From: Saccharomyces paradoxus
Lineage: Eukaryota > Ascomycota > Saccharomycetes > Saccharomycetales > Saccharomycetaceae
Assembly: GCF_002079055.1 (NCBI RefSeq)
Contig: NC_047500.1
Span: 186,001-250,000 of the forward strand
Direction of reading: 5' to 3'
Length of the DNA: 64,000 nt
Position numbers and translations under genes: made by a program. Every line of letters starts with the position of its first letter. Within the stretch, counting starts at the first letter, position 1. Shown in pieces: positions 9,836 through 18,282 of the stretch. The notes beneath the pieces were generated by a model. It did not search any database. It saw only the letters and a program-made list of their open reading frames with translations, and was not told where the DNA came from.

Positions 9836-11302
9836 TTACCAGGTGCTGCCAACAGAGACGAGATCTTTTTCGGCGGCTTGCTTGACGGGCGCGAAGACGT
9901 ACTCTAGTGAAAGCGGGCGAGCTGCCGCTTCCTCTAGCTTGGGCCCCAGGGCTAGAGGATCTACCATTGCAAGCTCCTGTCCATGACGCTTATTCAGTGT
10001 CTGAACCAATTGTTTCCGCTTGAGACTGTTTTGCTCACCATTGAGTAGGCCACCGCCATTCATGCACGCACCCGGACACGCGTTCACCTCAATGTAGTCC
10101 GAGTGGTACGGATCAGCCGTCGCGGCCGCCATCTCGCGTGAGTTTGCACTTGGACCTGTTCGTCTCTTCCGCAGAACGGTGATGTTCCTCTTGCGCTCGG
10201 GCCCGGCGCCCGAGGCCAGTTTACGCACCAGGTTTTGGATGTTTCTAAAACCGGAGAGCTCACTGGCGGCGGCTATTATGGCACCATCGTGTAGTAATCG
10301 GTACTCGACAATGTCGCTGTTTCTGCCCTCCAGGACTATCATCCGACTTTGTGGGTGTAATCGTTGGATAGCTGTTACGTACTGGTAGGCATACCCACCA
10401 CAGGTGCCTCCCAGATTTGACGCCCAATGGACTCGTGGGTCCCATCCAGGCGGCGATAGCCGCCCATATAAACTTGTATCTTCAGTAAGAAACGACTTGA
10501 AGTCTAGATTCAATTCTTGTAACATCGTCACTACTTCCCGCGGCGTGATGACACAGTCAATGCCATCGCCAAGCGATTCTGGCCTGGATGCTTCCAGTTT
10601 TTTGTCAAAACAAGGCATCAGCGACAGGTGGTAAAATGAATCACGCGCGATAGCAAGATCCTCGAACGTGGCTTTGATCAGCGAGCCCGTTATTTGCTGA
10701 GGCGACTTGACATTGAGCAGCATAGGTGCCAATTGCGGTTTGGTCTTTTCTGTGTATATGAGAAATCCTGGACACACAGCAGACAACAGAGGCTTACGAT
10801 CTACATCAGTATTCTGTTTTTGCTTCTTATGCGCAATGATCTTCTCTACGGTTTTGCTGATCGATATGATTCTGCCCATCTCCGTGCCAACCATATACTT
10901 GCACTGAAATTGCTTTTGAAAAAAATTCATCAAACATAAATCGGCGGCCTCCAACGTTAAGTCGAAGTACTGCGCAAGAGAAAGTCTGCACTGCGGCGAA
11001 ACGCTCACAACGAGAAACTTGTCTTCCTGCTGTGAAAGCTCCCCCCAGTTTTTCAGGAAAACCGAGTGGCTTTGGCTGCTCAGCAGGATTTCTTCACTTG
11101 ATGTTATACAGCCGGAACATGCGAGGCAGTCCGATAGCGTGATAGAGACCTTCTCTAGTTGGTCTGGTTCCGTACTCACTTCGTATTCTCCGTTTAAATT
11201 AGTGTTATCCTTCTTGCCCCCACTCACTTGAGTAGGTTTGACGCACGCAAGAGCGGGACTGATAAAATCGTTTAGGTCTGCCTCGGATAGTAGGGCACTC
11301 AT
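9836..11302 (-). CDS. NAR1: Nar1, iron-only-hydrogenase-like cytosolic Fe/S assembly factor
   Basis: Nar1 is a component of the cytosolic iron-sulfur protein assembly (CIA) machinery and connects the Cfd1-Nbp35 scaffold to the Cia1-Cia2-Mms19 targeting complex. The 488-residue protein keeps the N-terminal cluster ligands Cys20, Cys59, Cys62 and Cys65 (CLACSGC). It also keeps the H-domain ligands Cys177 (CPGF), Cys231 (MPCF), Cys409 and Cys413 (CPGACMNGGG), and ends in the conserved VGSTW tryptophan tail. The start at MSALLSEADL matches the S. cerevisiae start I recall (491 residues). The frame stays open upstream, with further in-frame ATGs at 11395 and 11389. A perfect PAC motif lies 123 bp upstream. 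Confidence 0.97.
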   Translation of the reverse strand: MSALLSEADLNDFISPALACVKPTQVSGGKKDNTNLNGEYEVSTEPDQLEKVSITLSDCLACSGCITSSEEILLSSQSHSVFLKNWGELSQQEDKFLVVSVSPQCRLSLAQYFDLTLEAADLCLMNFFQKQFQCKYMVGTEMGRIISISKTVEKIIAHKKQKQNTDVDRKPLLSAVCPGFLIYTEKTKPQLAPMLLNVKSPQQITGSLIKATFEDLAIARDSFYHLSLMPCFDKKLEASRPESLGDGIDCVITPREVVTMLQELNLDFKSFLTEDTSLYGRLSPPGWDPRVHWASNLGGTCGGYAYQYVTAIQRLHPQSRMIVLEGRNSDIVEYRLLHDGAIIAAASELSGFRNIQNLVRKLASGAGPERKRNITVLRKRRTGPSANSREMAAATADPYHSDYIEVNACPGACMNGGGLLNGEQNSLKRKQLVQTLNKRHGQELAMVDPLALGPKLEEAAARPLSLEYVFAPVKQAAEKDLVSVGSTW

Positions 11303-11814
11303 GCTTTCCTGTACACTTATCTTGTCATTCAGGAATAAGAACCTCCGTCTTTTATCTTTTCTATCTAACCAGATAAGTTTCTTAGTCATCACCATGAAAA
11401 TGTTTTTATCATTTTTTTGTTCATGCGATGAGCTGGGAAAACTGATAAAAAAGAAACTAAGATATGAACTACAAAGAGAAAAAAATAGCAAGAAGAAAAG
11501 CAATATGCATTGCAAGTTGGCAACTTATTCACCTATTCTTGTGAAGACATATCGTGTATTTAACACCATTTGAAGAACAGTAAATAATCACTCTATCGAT
11601 TATGAGGTATACGGTATTTGCTTTGGTATGTGTCAAACAAATATGCACTCGCCGGGTAGTGAGTGACACATCCTTTTTTTCTCCCTCCCACCAGAAAGTC
11701 ACCTGCTCTCTTAATCAATGGGGTTGCATGTGGCAATCAATTGATAACGCCGGCTGACAAGACGCGGACCGACACTCATAAATAAACGATAAATAGGCCT
11801 TGCTTTTTTGTTAC
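11303..11814. other. Divergent NAR1/LAP3 promoter region
   Basis: This 512-bp region lies between two divergent start codons. It contains a PAC motif near NAR1, a long T-tract at 11672-11678 and GC-rich CGG-containing sequence at 11748-11776 close to LAP3. S. cerevisiae LAP3 (GAL6/BLH1) is reported to be Gal4-regulated. I find no exact CGG-N11-CCG here, only CGG-N11-CGG. Confidence 0.5.
11425..11434 (+). promoter_or_regulatory. Perfect PAC motif (GCGATGAGCT) near NAR1
   Basis: This matches the consensus GCGATGAGMT, bound by Pbf1/Pbf2 (Tod6/Dot6) at ribosome-biogenesis genes. It is 123 bp upstream of the NAR1 start, within T-rich DNA. Confidence 0.65.
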
Positions 11815-13266
11815 ATGCTTCCTACTTCCCTTTCCCGGTACTTGTATCTCAGGACGTTTAAAACCCACGTTTTACGAGCACCACAAATCGTTTTAAAAAG
11901 AATGTCCTCTTCCATCGATATCAGCAAGATCAACTCTTGGAACAAAGAGTTTCAATCTGACTTAACCCATCAATTAGCAACTACAGTTCTCAAGAACTAT
12001 AATGCTGATGATGCTCTGTTGAACAAGACTAGACTGCAGAAACAAGATAATAGGGTCTTCAACACCGTTGTCTCCACCGATTCCACTCCAGTTACCAACC
12101 AAAAAAGCTCTGGTAGATGTTGGTTGTTTGCCGCTACCAATCAATTGCGCTTGAATGTTCTTTCTGAATTGAACCTAAAAGAATTTGAAATATCTCAGGC
12201 TTACTTGTTCTTTTACGACAAGTTGGAGAAGGCCAACTATTTCTTGGACCAAATCGTCTCCTCAGCTGACCAGGATGTCGATTCACGTCTAGTGCAATAC
12301 TTATTAGCTGCCCCAACAGAAGATGGTGGCCAGTATAGCATGTTTTTGAACTTAGTCAAGAAGTACGGTCTTATCCCTAAAGATTTATACGGGGATTTGC
12401 CTTATTCTACCACTGCGTCCAGAAAATGGAATTCTCTGTTGACTACTAAGCTAAGAGAATTTGCCGAGACTCTAAGAACAGCTTTGAAAGAGCGCTCTGC
12501 TGACGATTCCAAAATTGTCACTCTGAGAGAGCAAATGCAAAGAGAAATCTTCAGATTGATGTCGTTGTTCATGGACATACCTCCAGTACAACCAAACGAA
12601 CAATTCACTTGGGAGTACGTTGACAAAGACAAGAAAATTCACACTGTCAAATCAACTCCATTAGAATTTGCATCCAAATACGCAAAATTGGACGCTTCCA
12701 CGCCAGTTTCATTAATCAACGATCCAAGACACCCATATGGTAAGTTAATTAAGATCGATCGTTTGGGCAATGTCCTTGGCGGCGATGCCGTGATTTATTT
12801 GAATGTTGACAATGAGACACTATCGAAATTGGTTGTCAAGAGATTACAAAATAATAAAGCTGTCTTCTTCGGATCTCACACTCCAAAATTTATGGACAAG
12901 AAAACCGGTGTCATGGATATCGAATTGTGGAATTATCCTGCCATCGGCTATAACTTATCTCAGCAAAAGGCATCGCGTATCAAATACCATGAAAGTTTGA
13001 TGACTCATGCTATGTTGATCACTGGTTGCCACGTCGATGAAACGTCTAAAGTACCACTTCGCTACCGCGTTGAAAATTCCTGGGGTAAAGATTCTGGTAA
13101 AGACGGTTTGTACGTGATGACCCAACAGTATTTTGAGGAGTACTGTTTCCAAATCGTAGTCGACATCAATGAATTGCCGGAAGAGTTAGCTTCAAAATTC
13201 ACTTCAGGAAAAGAAGAACCCATTGTGTTGCCCATCTGGGATCCAATGGGTGCTTTGGCCAAATAA
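11815..13266 (+). CDS. LAP3: Bleomycin hydrolase, papain-family cysteine aminopeptidase
   Basis: Lap3 (Gal6/Blh1) forms a hexameric barrel that trims peptides, hydrolyses homocysteine thiolactone and inactivates bleomycin; it also binds DNA. The reading from the ATG at 11815 gives 483 residues, as in S. cerevisiae. A second in-frame ATG at 11902 (residue 30, MSSSIDISK) gives a 454-residue form. The first 29 residues are Arg-rich and hydrophobic and look like a mitochondrial leader. The catalytic Cys lies in [12 protein letters not shown] (Cys102). The catalytic His is in SLMTHAML, and the Asn in [11 protein letters not shown]. The C-terminal ...GALAK tail is the self-processed arm that sits in the active site. 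Confidence 0.98.
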   Translation: MLPTSLSRYLYLRTFKTHVLRAPQIVLKRMSSSIDISKINSWNKEFQSDLTHQLATTVLKNYNADDALLNKTRLQKQDNRVFNTVVSTDSTPVTNQKSSGRCWLFAATNQLRLNVLSELNLKEFEISQAYLFFYDKLEKANYFLDQIVSSADQDVDSRLVQYLLAAPTEDGGQYSMFLNLVKKYGLIPKDLYGDLPYSTTASRKWNSLLTTKLREFAETLRTALKERSADDSKIVTLREQMQREIFRLMSLFMDIPPVQPNEQFTWEYVDKDKKIHTVKSTPLEFASKYAKLDASTPVSLINDPRHPYGKLIKIDRLGNVLGGDAVIYLNVDNETLSKLVVKRLQNNKAVFFGSHTPKFMDKKTGVMDIELWNYPAIGYNLSQQKASRIKYHESLMTHAMLITGCHVDETSKVPLRYRVENSWGKDSGKDGLYVMTQQYFEEYCFQIVVDINELPEELASKFTSGKEEPIVLPIWDPMGALAK

Positions 13267-13781
13267 ATAATCCCAGTGACACTAATGTAAATATGCGCGT
13301 CTCGATTATTTTTTATAGTCTATATACATAAGAAAAGAAATAAAAAATGTTAACGTGTATATCGTTTTATGTAATTAATGAGGGTCATTTTCTGGAAACG
13401 CAAAAAACGGTAAATGGAAAAAAAAATAAAGATAGAAAAAGAAAACAAGCAAGGAAAGGTTCTCACATTAAACAACCAAGTGGATATCTCAACAGCAATA
13501 AACCAGTTTTTGCATCGCTGAACAAAACAGTATTTAAGCCGAAACATTTTTCTAAAGGCAAACAAGGTATTCCATATTTGCTGGACGCGTTCTTTCTCTC
13601 GTTTCATATGCATAATCCTGTCATTGGCCTCTTCTTTTTCCTGGCTTAAACAACCCGTTTTGTAAAAGAAAGTTCTATTTACATATTTCATTCATTTGGC
13701 TACCGTACTAAGGATATATAAGTTTAGTCCTGCTGTCCTTCGGCCCCATCGCGTAATTATAAACTACAAACCCATATTTTG
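13267..13781. other. LAP3-KEX2 intergenic region
   Basis: This 515-bp A-rich stretch contains the LAP3 3' end and the KEX2 promoter. Overlapping open frames of about 100 and 113 codons occur on the two strands (13347-13691). Both are Lys/Phe-rich, as expected from A/T-rich non-coding DNA, and I do not call them genes. A TATA element sits at 13715-13722. Confidence 0.5.
13715..13722 (+). promoter_or_regulatory. TATA element of KEX2
   Basis: TATATAAG, an exact TATAWAWR match, lies 60 bp before the KEX2 ATG. This is rather close to the start and implies a short leader. Confidence 0.5.
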
Positions 13782-16226
13782 ATGAAAGTGAGGAAATATA
13801 TTATTTTATGCCTTTGGTGGGCCTTTTCAACATCTACTCTTGTATTATCACAACAAATTCCATCGAAGGACCATACATCACGACAATATTTTGCCATAGA
13901 AAGCAACGAAACGTTGTCTCGCTTAGAAGAGATGCATCCGAACTGGCGATATGAACATGATGTCCGAGGGCTACCCAACCATTATGTTTTTTCTAAAGAC
14001 CTACCAAGATTGGGCAAAAGATCATCATTAGAAGAGTTACAGGAAAATAATATCGACCACATATTATCAGTTCATGATTTATCTCCTCGTAACGACTTGT
14101 TTAAGAGACTGCCCGTACCAGCTCCACCAATGGACTCGAGCTTGTTGCCAGTAAAAGAAGCTGAAGATAAACTTAGCATAAATGATCCGCTTTTTGAGAG
14201 GCAATGGCATTTGGTCAATCCAAGTTTCCCCGGCAGTGATATAAATGTTCTTGATCTATGGTACAATAATATTACAGGCGCGGGGGTCGTGGCTGCCATT
14301 GTCGATGATGGCCTTGACTACGAAAATGAGGACTTGAAGGATAATTTCTGTGCTGAAGGTTCTTGGGATTTCAACGACAATACAGATTTGCCAAAACCGA
14401 GATTATCAGATGACTATCATGGTACAAGATGTGCAGGTGAAATAGCTGCCAAAAAAGGTAACAATTTTTGTGGTGTCGGGGTAGGTTACAACGCTAAAAT
14501 CTCAGGCATAAGAATACTATCCGGCGATATCACTACCGAAGACGAAGCCGCTTCCTTGATTTATGGTCTAGACACAAATGATATATATTCTTGCTCATGG
14601 GGTCCCGCCGATGATGGGAGACATTTACAAGGCCCTAGTGACCTGGTGAAGAAGGCTTTGGTGAAAGGTGTAACTCAGGGAAGAAATTCCAAGGGGGCGA
14701 TTTATGTTTTTGCTAGTGGAAATGGTGGGAGTCGTGGTGATAACTGTAATTACGACGGTTATACTAATTCCATATATTCTATTACTATCGGGGCTATCGA
14801 TCACAAAGATTTACATCCTCCTTATTCTGAGGGTTGCTCTGCCGTCATGGCAGTCACCTATTCTTCAGGTTCAGGCGAATATATTCATTCGAGTGACATC
14901 AATGGCAGATGCAGTAATAGCCATGGCGGAACTTCTGCAGCTGCTCCCTTAGCTGCCGGCGTTTACACTTTATTATTAGAAGCGAACCCAAGCCTAACCT
15001 GGAGAGATGTACAGTATTTATCGATTTTATCTGCGGTAGGATTGGAAAAGAATACTGATGGGGATTGGAAAGATAGTGCCATGGGAAAGAAATACTCTCA
15101 TCGCTATGGCTTTGGTAAGATCGATGCCTATAAGTTGGTTGAAATGTCTAAGACCTGGGAAAATGTAAACCCCCAAACGTGGTTTTACTTGCCAACATTA
15201 TATGTTTCCCAGTCCACAAACTCCACGGAAGAGACGTTAGAATCTGTTATAAACATATCAGAGAAAAGTCTCAAAGATTCCAACTTTAAGAGAATTGAGC
15301 ATGTCACGGTAACTGTAGATATTGATACAGAAATTAGAGGAACTACGACTGTAGATTTAATTTCACCAGCGGGAGTAGTTTCAAACCTTGGTGTCGTAAG
15401 ATCAAGAGATGTTTCGTCAGAGGGATTCAAAGACTGGACATTCATGTCTGTAGCACACTGGGGTGAGAGCGGAGTAGGTGATTGGAAAATAAAGGTTAAA
15501 ACAACAGAAAATGGACACAGAATTGACTTCCACAGTTGGAGGCTAAAGCTTTTTGGGGAATCCATTGACCCGTCCAAAACAGAAACTTTCGTTTTTGGAA
15601 ATGATAAAGAGGAGGTGGAACCAACTACTACAAAGGATGCCCCATCACAATTTTCTACCGGCACAATTTCCATTTCCGCCAGCACGACTTCTGTTTCCAC
15701 TACCTCGATCGGCGTGGAAACCTCAGCCGTCGCTCAAACCACCAGTACAACTACTGACCCTGATTCTGATCCAAATACTCCTAAAAAACTTCCCTCTCCA
15801 AGACAAGCCATGCATTATTTTTTAACAATATTTTTGATTGGTGCCATATTTTTGGTATTATACTTCATGTTTTTTATGAAATCAAGGAGAAGAATCAGAA
15901 GGTCAAGAGCGGAGACATATGAATTTGATATCATTGACACTGACTCTGAATACGATTCTACTTTAGATAATGGCACTTCCGGAATTACTGAACCCGGAGA
16001 AGTTGAAGACTTTGATTTTGATTTGTCCGATGAAGATCATCTTGCAAGTTTGTCTTCATCGGAGAACGGTGATGCTGAACATACAATCGATAGCGTACTA
16101 ACAACTGAAAATCCATTCAGTGACCCAATAATGCAAGAATCTCCAAAAGACAGTCGCGAAGCAACTGCTTCCAATGTATTACAAAAACTAGAGTCTGATG
16201 TTCCTCCGTCCTCTGGGCAATCATAA
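13782..16226 (+). CDS. KEX2: Kexin, Golgi proprotein convertase (Kex2)
   Basis: Kex2 is a Ca2+-dependent subtilase of the late Golgi that cuts after Lys-Arg and Arg-Arg in pro-alpha-factor and killer preprotoxin. The 814 residues show, in order: a signal peptide (1-19), a prodomain with KR at 79-80 and the autocleavage KR108-109, and a catalytic domain with Asp175 (IVDDGLDY), His213 (DYHGTRCAGE) and the serine in NSHGGTSAAAP (about 385). A P-domain (about 460-600), a Ser/Thr-rich stalk and one transmembrane helix (about 679-700) follow. The acidic cytosolic tail carries the TGN-retrieval tyrosine at Tyr713 (TYEFDI). The ATG at 13782 is chosen because it begins the signal peptide. Confidence 0.99.
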   Translation: MKVRKYIILCLWWAFSTSTLVLSQQIPSKDHTSRQYFAIESNETLSRLEEMHPNWRYEHDVRGLPNHYVFSKDLPRLGKRSSLEELQENNIDHILSVHDLSPRNDLFKRLPVPAPPMDSSLLPVKEAEDKLSINDPLFERQWHLVNPSFPGSDINVLDLWYNNITGAGVVAAIVDDGLDYENEDLKDNFCAEGSWDFNDNTDLPKPRLSDDYHGTRCAGEIAAKKGNNFCGVGVGYNAKISGIRILSGDITTEDEAASLIYGLDTNDIYSCSWGPADDGRHLQGPSDLVKKALVKGVTQGRNSKGAIYVFASGNGGSRGDNCNYDGYTNSIYSITIGAIDHKDLHPPYSEGCSAVMAVTYSSGSGEYIHSSDINGRCSNSHGGTSAAAPLAAGVYTLLLEANPSLTWRDVQYLSILSAVGLEKNTDGDWKDSAMGKKYSHRYGFGKIDAYKLVEMSKTWENVNPQTWFYLPTLYVSQSTNSTEETLESVINISEKSLKDSNFKRIEHVTVTVDIDTEIRGTTTVDLISPAGVVSNLGVVRSRDVSSEGFKDWTFMSVAHWGESGVGDWKIKVKTTENGHRIDFHSWRLKLFGESIDPSKTETFVFGNDKEEVEPTTTKDAPSQFSTGTISISASTTSVSTTSIGVETSAVAQTTSTTTDPDSDPNTPKKLPSPRQAMHYFLTIFLIGAIFLVLYFMFFMKSRRRIRRSRAETYEFDIIDTDSEYDSTLDNGTSGITEPGEVEDFDFDLSDEDHLASLSSSENGDAEHTIDSVLTTENPFSDPIMQESPKDSREATASNVLQKLESDVPPSSGQS

Positions 16227-16542
16227 ATCGATGTACAGAAAGCTTCGAGTTACAAAATAGCATTCTTTTCTTATAGAATATATTACTCTCATACGCATAC
16301 GTATATGTATATATGATATATAAACAAACATTAATATCCTATTCCGTCTGTTCGAAATTCATATGAAGTATTTTATTTCGCTTCTTTGCACCCGCGAATG
16401 AAATGAAAAGTCCGAACCGATATACCAATAACGTAAAAGGGGAGGGTCCAATTAATGCATATTTAAGGCCGCAGCGAAATGTCTTATAAACAGCAAACAA
16501 AACAAGAAAACAAGTAAAGTAAACCTTAACTGCCTAGAAAGA
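16227..16542. other. KEX2-YTP1 intergenic region
   Basis: This 316-bp region contains AT-rich 3' signals (TATATGTATATATG near 16303) and the YTP1 promoter, with a TATTTAAG element at 16460-16467. I see no other feature. Confidence 0.45.
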
Positions 16543-17922
16543 ATGACATCATTCAGTAAGAGAATGGTCTCCGGATTTTCCGGAACTATCAGCATATGTT
16601 TACTGACATGCTTTTTCTTTGAAAAAGTTTGCGGTGATATGGAGCATGATATGGGTATGGATGATACTTCGGAGTACACGAGGCCAGAAATTGTGGAGGC
16701 TGGGTCGAAATCTTTCCACTGGCTCTGCGCTTTGGGGTTTCTGTTGCTTTTACCATCTGTCGTTACATGCCTTTCGTTTGCGGGAAGGATATACTCGGCT
16801 ACTTTCTTACAATGCATTTGTGCCGTTTATGCCTTCTTTGAGGCTGCCGTCTTCAGGTTCCAAGACAATGACGGGGTCGAAAACAGAACTTCAAGGGGGA
16901 CTGCATGGTTTTTGGCGGGACTTACTTGGATAACTTTATTCTTTGGTGGATTAGCCGGAGGAACTGGTTTCTTAGTTAGAAGCAAGAGGTTACAAACGTT
17001 CATATCAAATGCGGGTGAGAAAAGGTTATCATATATTCATCGCGGTTTATCCTTTTTAACTGTTCTCACAGGCTGGGTTAAAGTTTGTTTGGCACCGGTT
17101 GCGCTATTTGGGTTTTGCAGAGAGGCGCACACAGGGCAATGTATTGCTCATGGTATCATGGGATCCGCGTTTGTATTATACGGGTTCATTTATGTACTGG
17201 TTTTGGTCATACCATGGATTCGCAGTGCCCAAACTTCATATTCACAGGATTATGTTGACAGTTGGGTTATGTGCGTATGGGGCGTCGTAAACACATTTAC
17301 TGAACATAGATGGGGACGTGAAGGATGGAGTGTTCATGATTATCAACACACTTTTATGGGGATTATCTGGTGGACTGGTGGTATACTCGGGATTTTCCTT
17401 TCCAGAAATGGCAGAAGGACATTTGTGCCAAGTTTGATCATTATTTTCACTGGATGGGCCATGTCTGAGCACGCTCAGCACTTGATAATTAGTACAAAAG
17501 TCCATAATATGTTCGGGCTGGTTCTGATGTGTGGAGGTGCTCTAAGAATCATCGAAATATCTTTTCTGCTACATGATAAAAGAACGCTAGGTAATATACA
17601 TTCATTCCAATACCTAGCTCCCTTTTGTCTAGTATGTTCGGGTCTTCTATTTATGGGTGCAAACGAAGAACAGCTCATTTTAGTGTTGAGGCTAGGTGGA
17701 GACCATAGTGCATATGTTCTAATTATCGTATCAGGTGCATTCTTGGTGTACTTCTGGATGATTGCATGCTTGGAATTCTACTTGTACCTATTTGAAAGAG
17801 GAAAGCAAGGGTTCCTTCCGAAGTCATATGAACTTCAAGAGGAAAGCAATAACGTCAGCTTCGAGTTAGATAATATATCGGACAACGATGTGGATGAAGA
17901 TACCACTTCCTTCAATGTTTGA
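16543..17922 (+). CDS. YTP1: Ytp1, multi-pass membrane protein of unknown biochemical function
   Basis: Ytp1 is a probable type-III membrane protein with weak similarity to mitochondrial electron-transport proteins; its molecular role is not established. The 459 residues match the S. cerevisiae length. An N-terminal hydrophobic segment (about 8-28) looks like a signal or anchor, followed by a short Met/Asp/His-rich patch (DMEHDMGMDD). About nine further hydrophobic helices are spread from residue 58 to about 415. Several histidines lie near helices (TEHRWGREGW, DYQHTF, SEHAQHL), reminiscent of metal- or haem-liganding membrane proteins, but this is only suggestive. The C-terminal tail is acidic and soluble. 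Confidence 0.93.
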   Translation: MTSFSKRMVSGFSGTISICLLTCFFFEKVCGDMEHDMGMDDTSEYTRPEIVEAGSKSFHWLCALGFLLLLPSVVTCLSFAGRIYSATFLQCICAVYAFFEAAVFRFQDNDGVENRTSRGTAWFLAGLTWITLFFGGLAGGTGFLVRSKRLQTFISNAGEKRLSYIHRGLSFLTVLTGWVKVCLAPVALFGFCREAHTGQCIAHGIMGSAFVLYGFIYVLVLVIPWIRSAQTSYSQDYVDSWVMCVWGVVNTFTEHRWGREGWSVHDYQHTFMGIIWWTGGILGIFLSRNGRRTFVPSLIIIFTGWAMSEHAQHLIISTKVHNMFGLVLMCGGALRIIEISFLLHDKRTLGNIHSFQYLAPFCLVCSGLLFMGANEEQLILVLRLGGDHSAYVLIIVSGAFLVYFWMIACLEFYLYLFERGKQGFLPKSYELQEESNNVSFELDNISDNDVDEDTTSFNV

Positions 17923-18282
17923 AAATTAGGCAATTGACGAAATACAAACACCTAAAAGTCCGACCTGGCAACCCTTTGTCAGAATCATTGTAACTGTATT
18001 TTTTTTATAATACCTTAAATGCGGGAGTGTATACACTGTGCACAGTATGTATTGAAATTTCTTGCATACATATATAAAAATTGCCACGAATACTTTCTGA
18101 TTCTTCTGTTAGTTTCCTTTGTACCTTCTTCCCGTCTGCAAGCTCATGATGATAAATCTCGCTAATTCGGTGGAGAAAAAAAAAGCTAGCTTCGAACTTT
18201 TCAAAAGAAGTATAAATTTATATCAAAAATAAGGTCAAAGAAAAGGAGCCAGCAGACCTGACGTTCTGTTGTTGAATATTAT
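17923..18282. other. YTP1-SIN4 intergenic region
   Basis: This 360-bp region holds the YTP1 terminator (poly-T at 17999-18006) and the SIN4 promoter. No clear activator or general-factor motif is seen. Confidence 0.4.

Noticed and set aside
9580-9986. Small Leu-rich frames across the ZWF1-NAR1 gap
   Set aside because: They arise from the ACT/ATT repeat and overlap the NAR1 3' end, and have no coding character.
11580-11814. Gal4 site upstream of LAP3 (GAL6)
   Set aside because: I searched the CGG triplets here and none has CCG at the required 11-bp spacing; only CGG-N11-CGG occurs.
13347-13691. Overlapping frames of about 100 and 113 codons on opposite strands between LAP3 and KEX2
   Set aside because: Both products are Lys/Phe-rich as expected from A/T-rich DNA, neither resembles a known protein, and the gap is the normal size for a terminator plus promoter.
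15185-15700. 171-codon open frame antisense within KEX2
   Set aside because: It lies entirely inside the conserved P-domain and stalk coding sequence and its product is low-complexity Ser/Val-rich.
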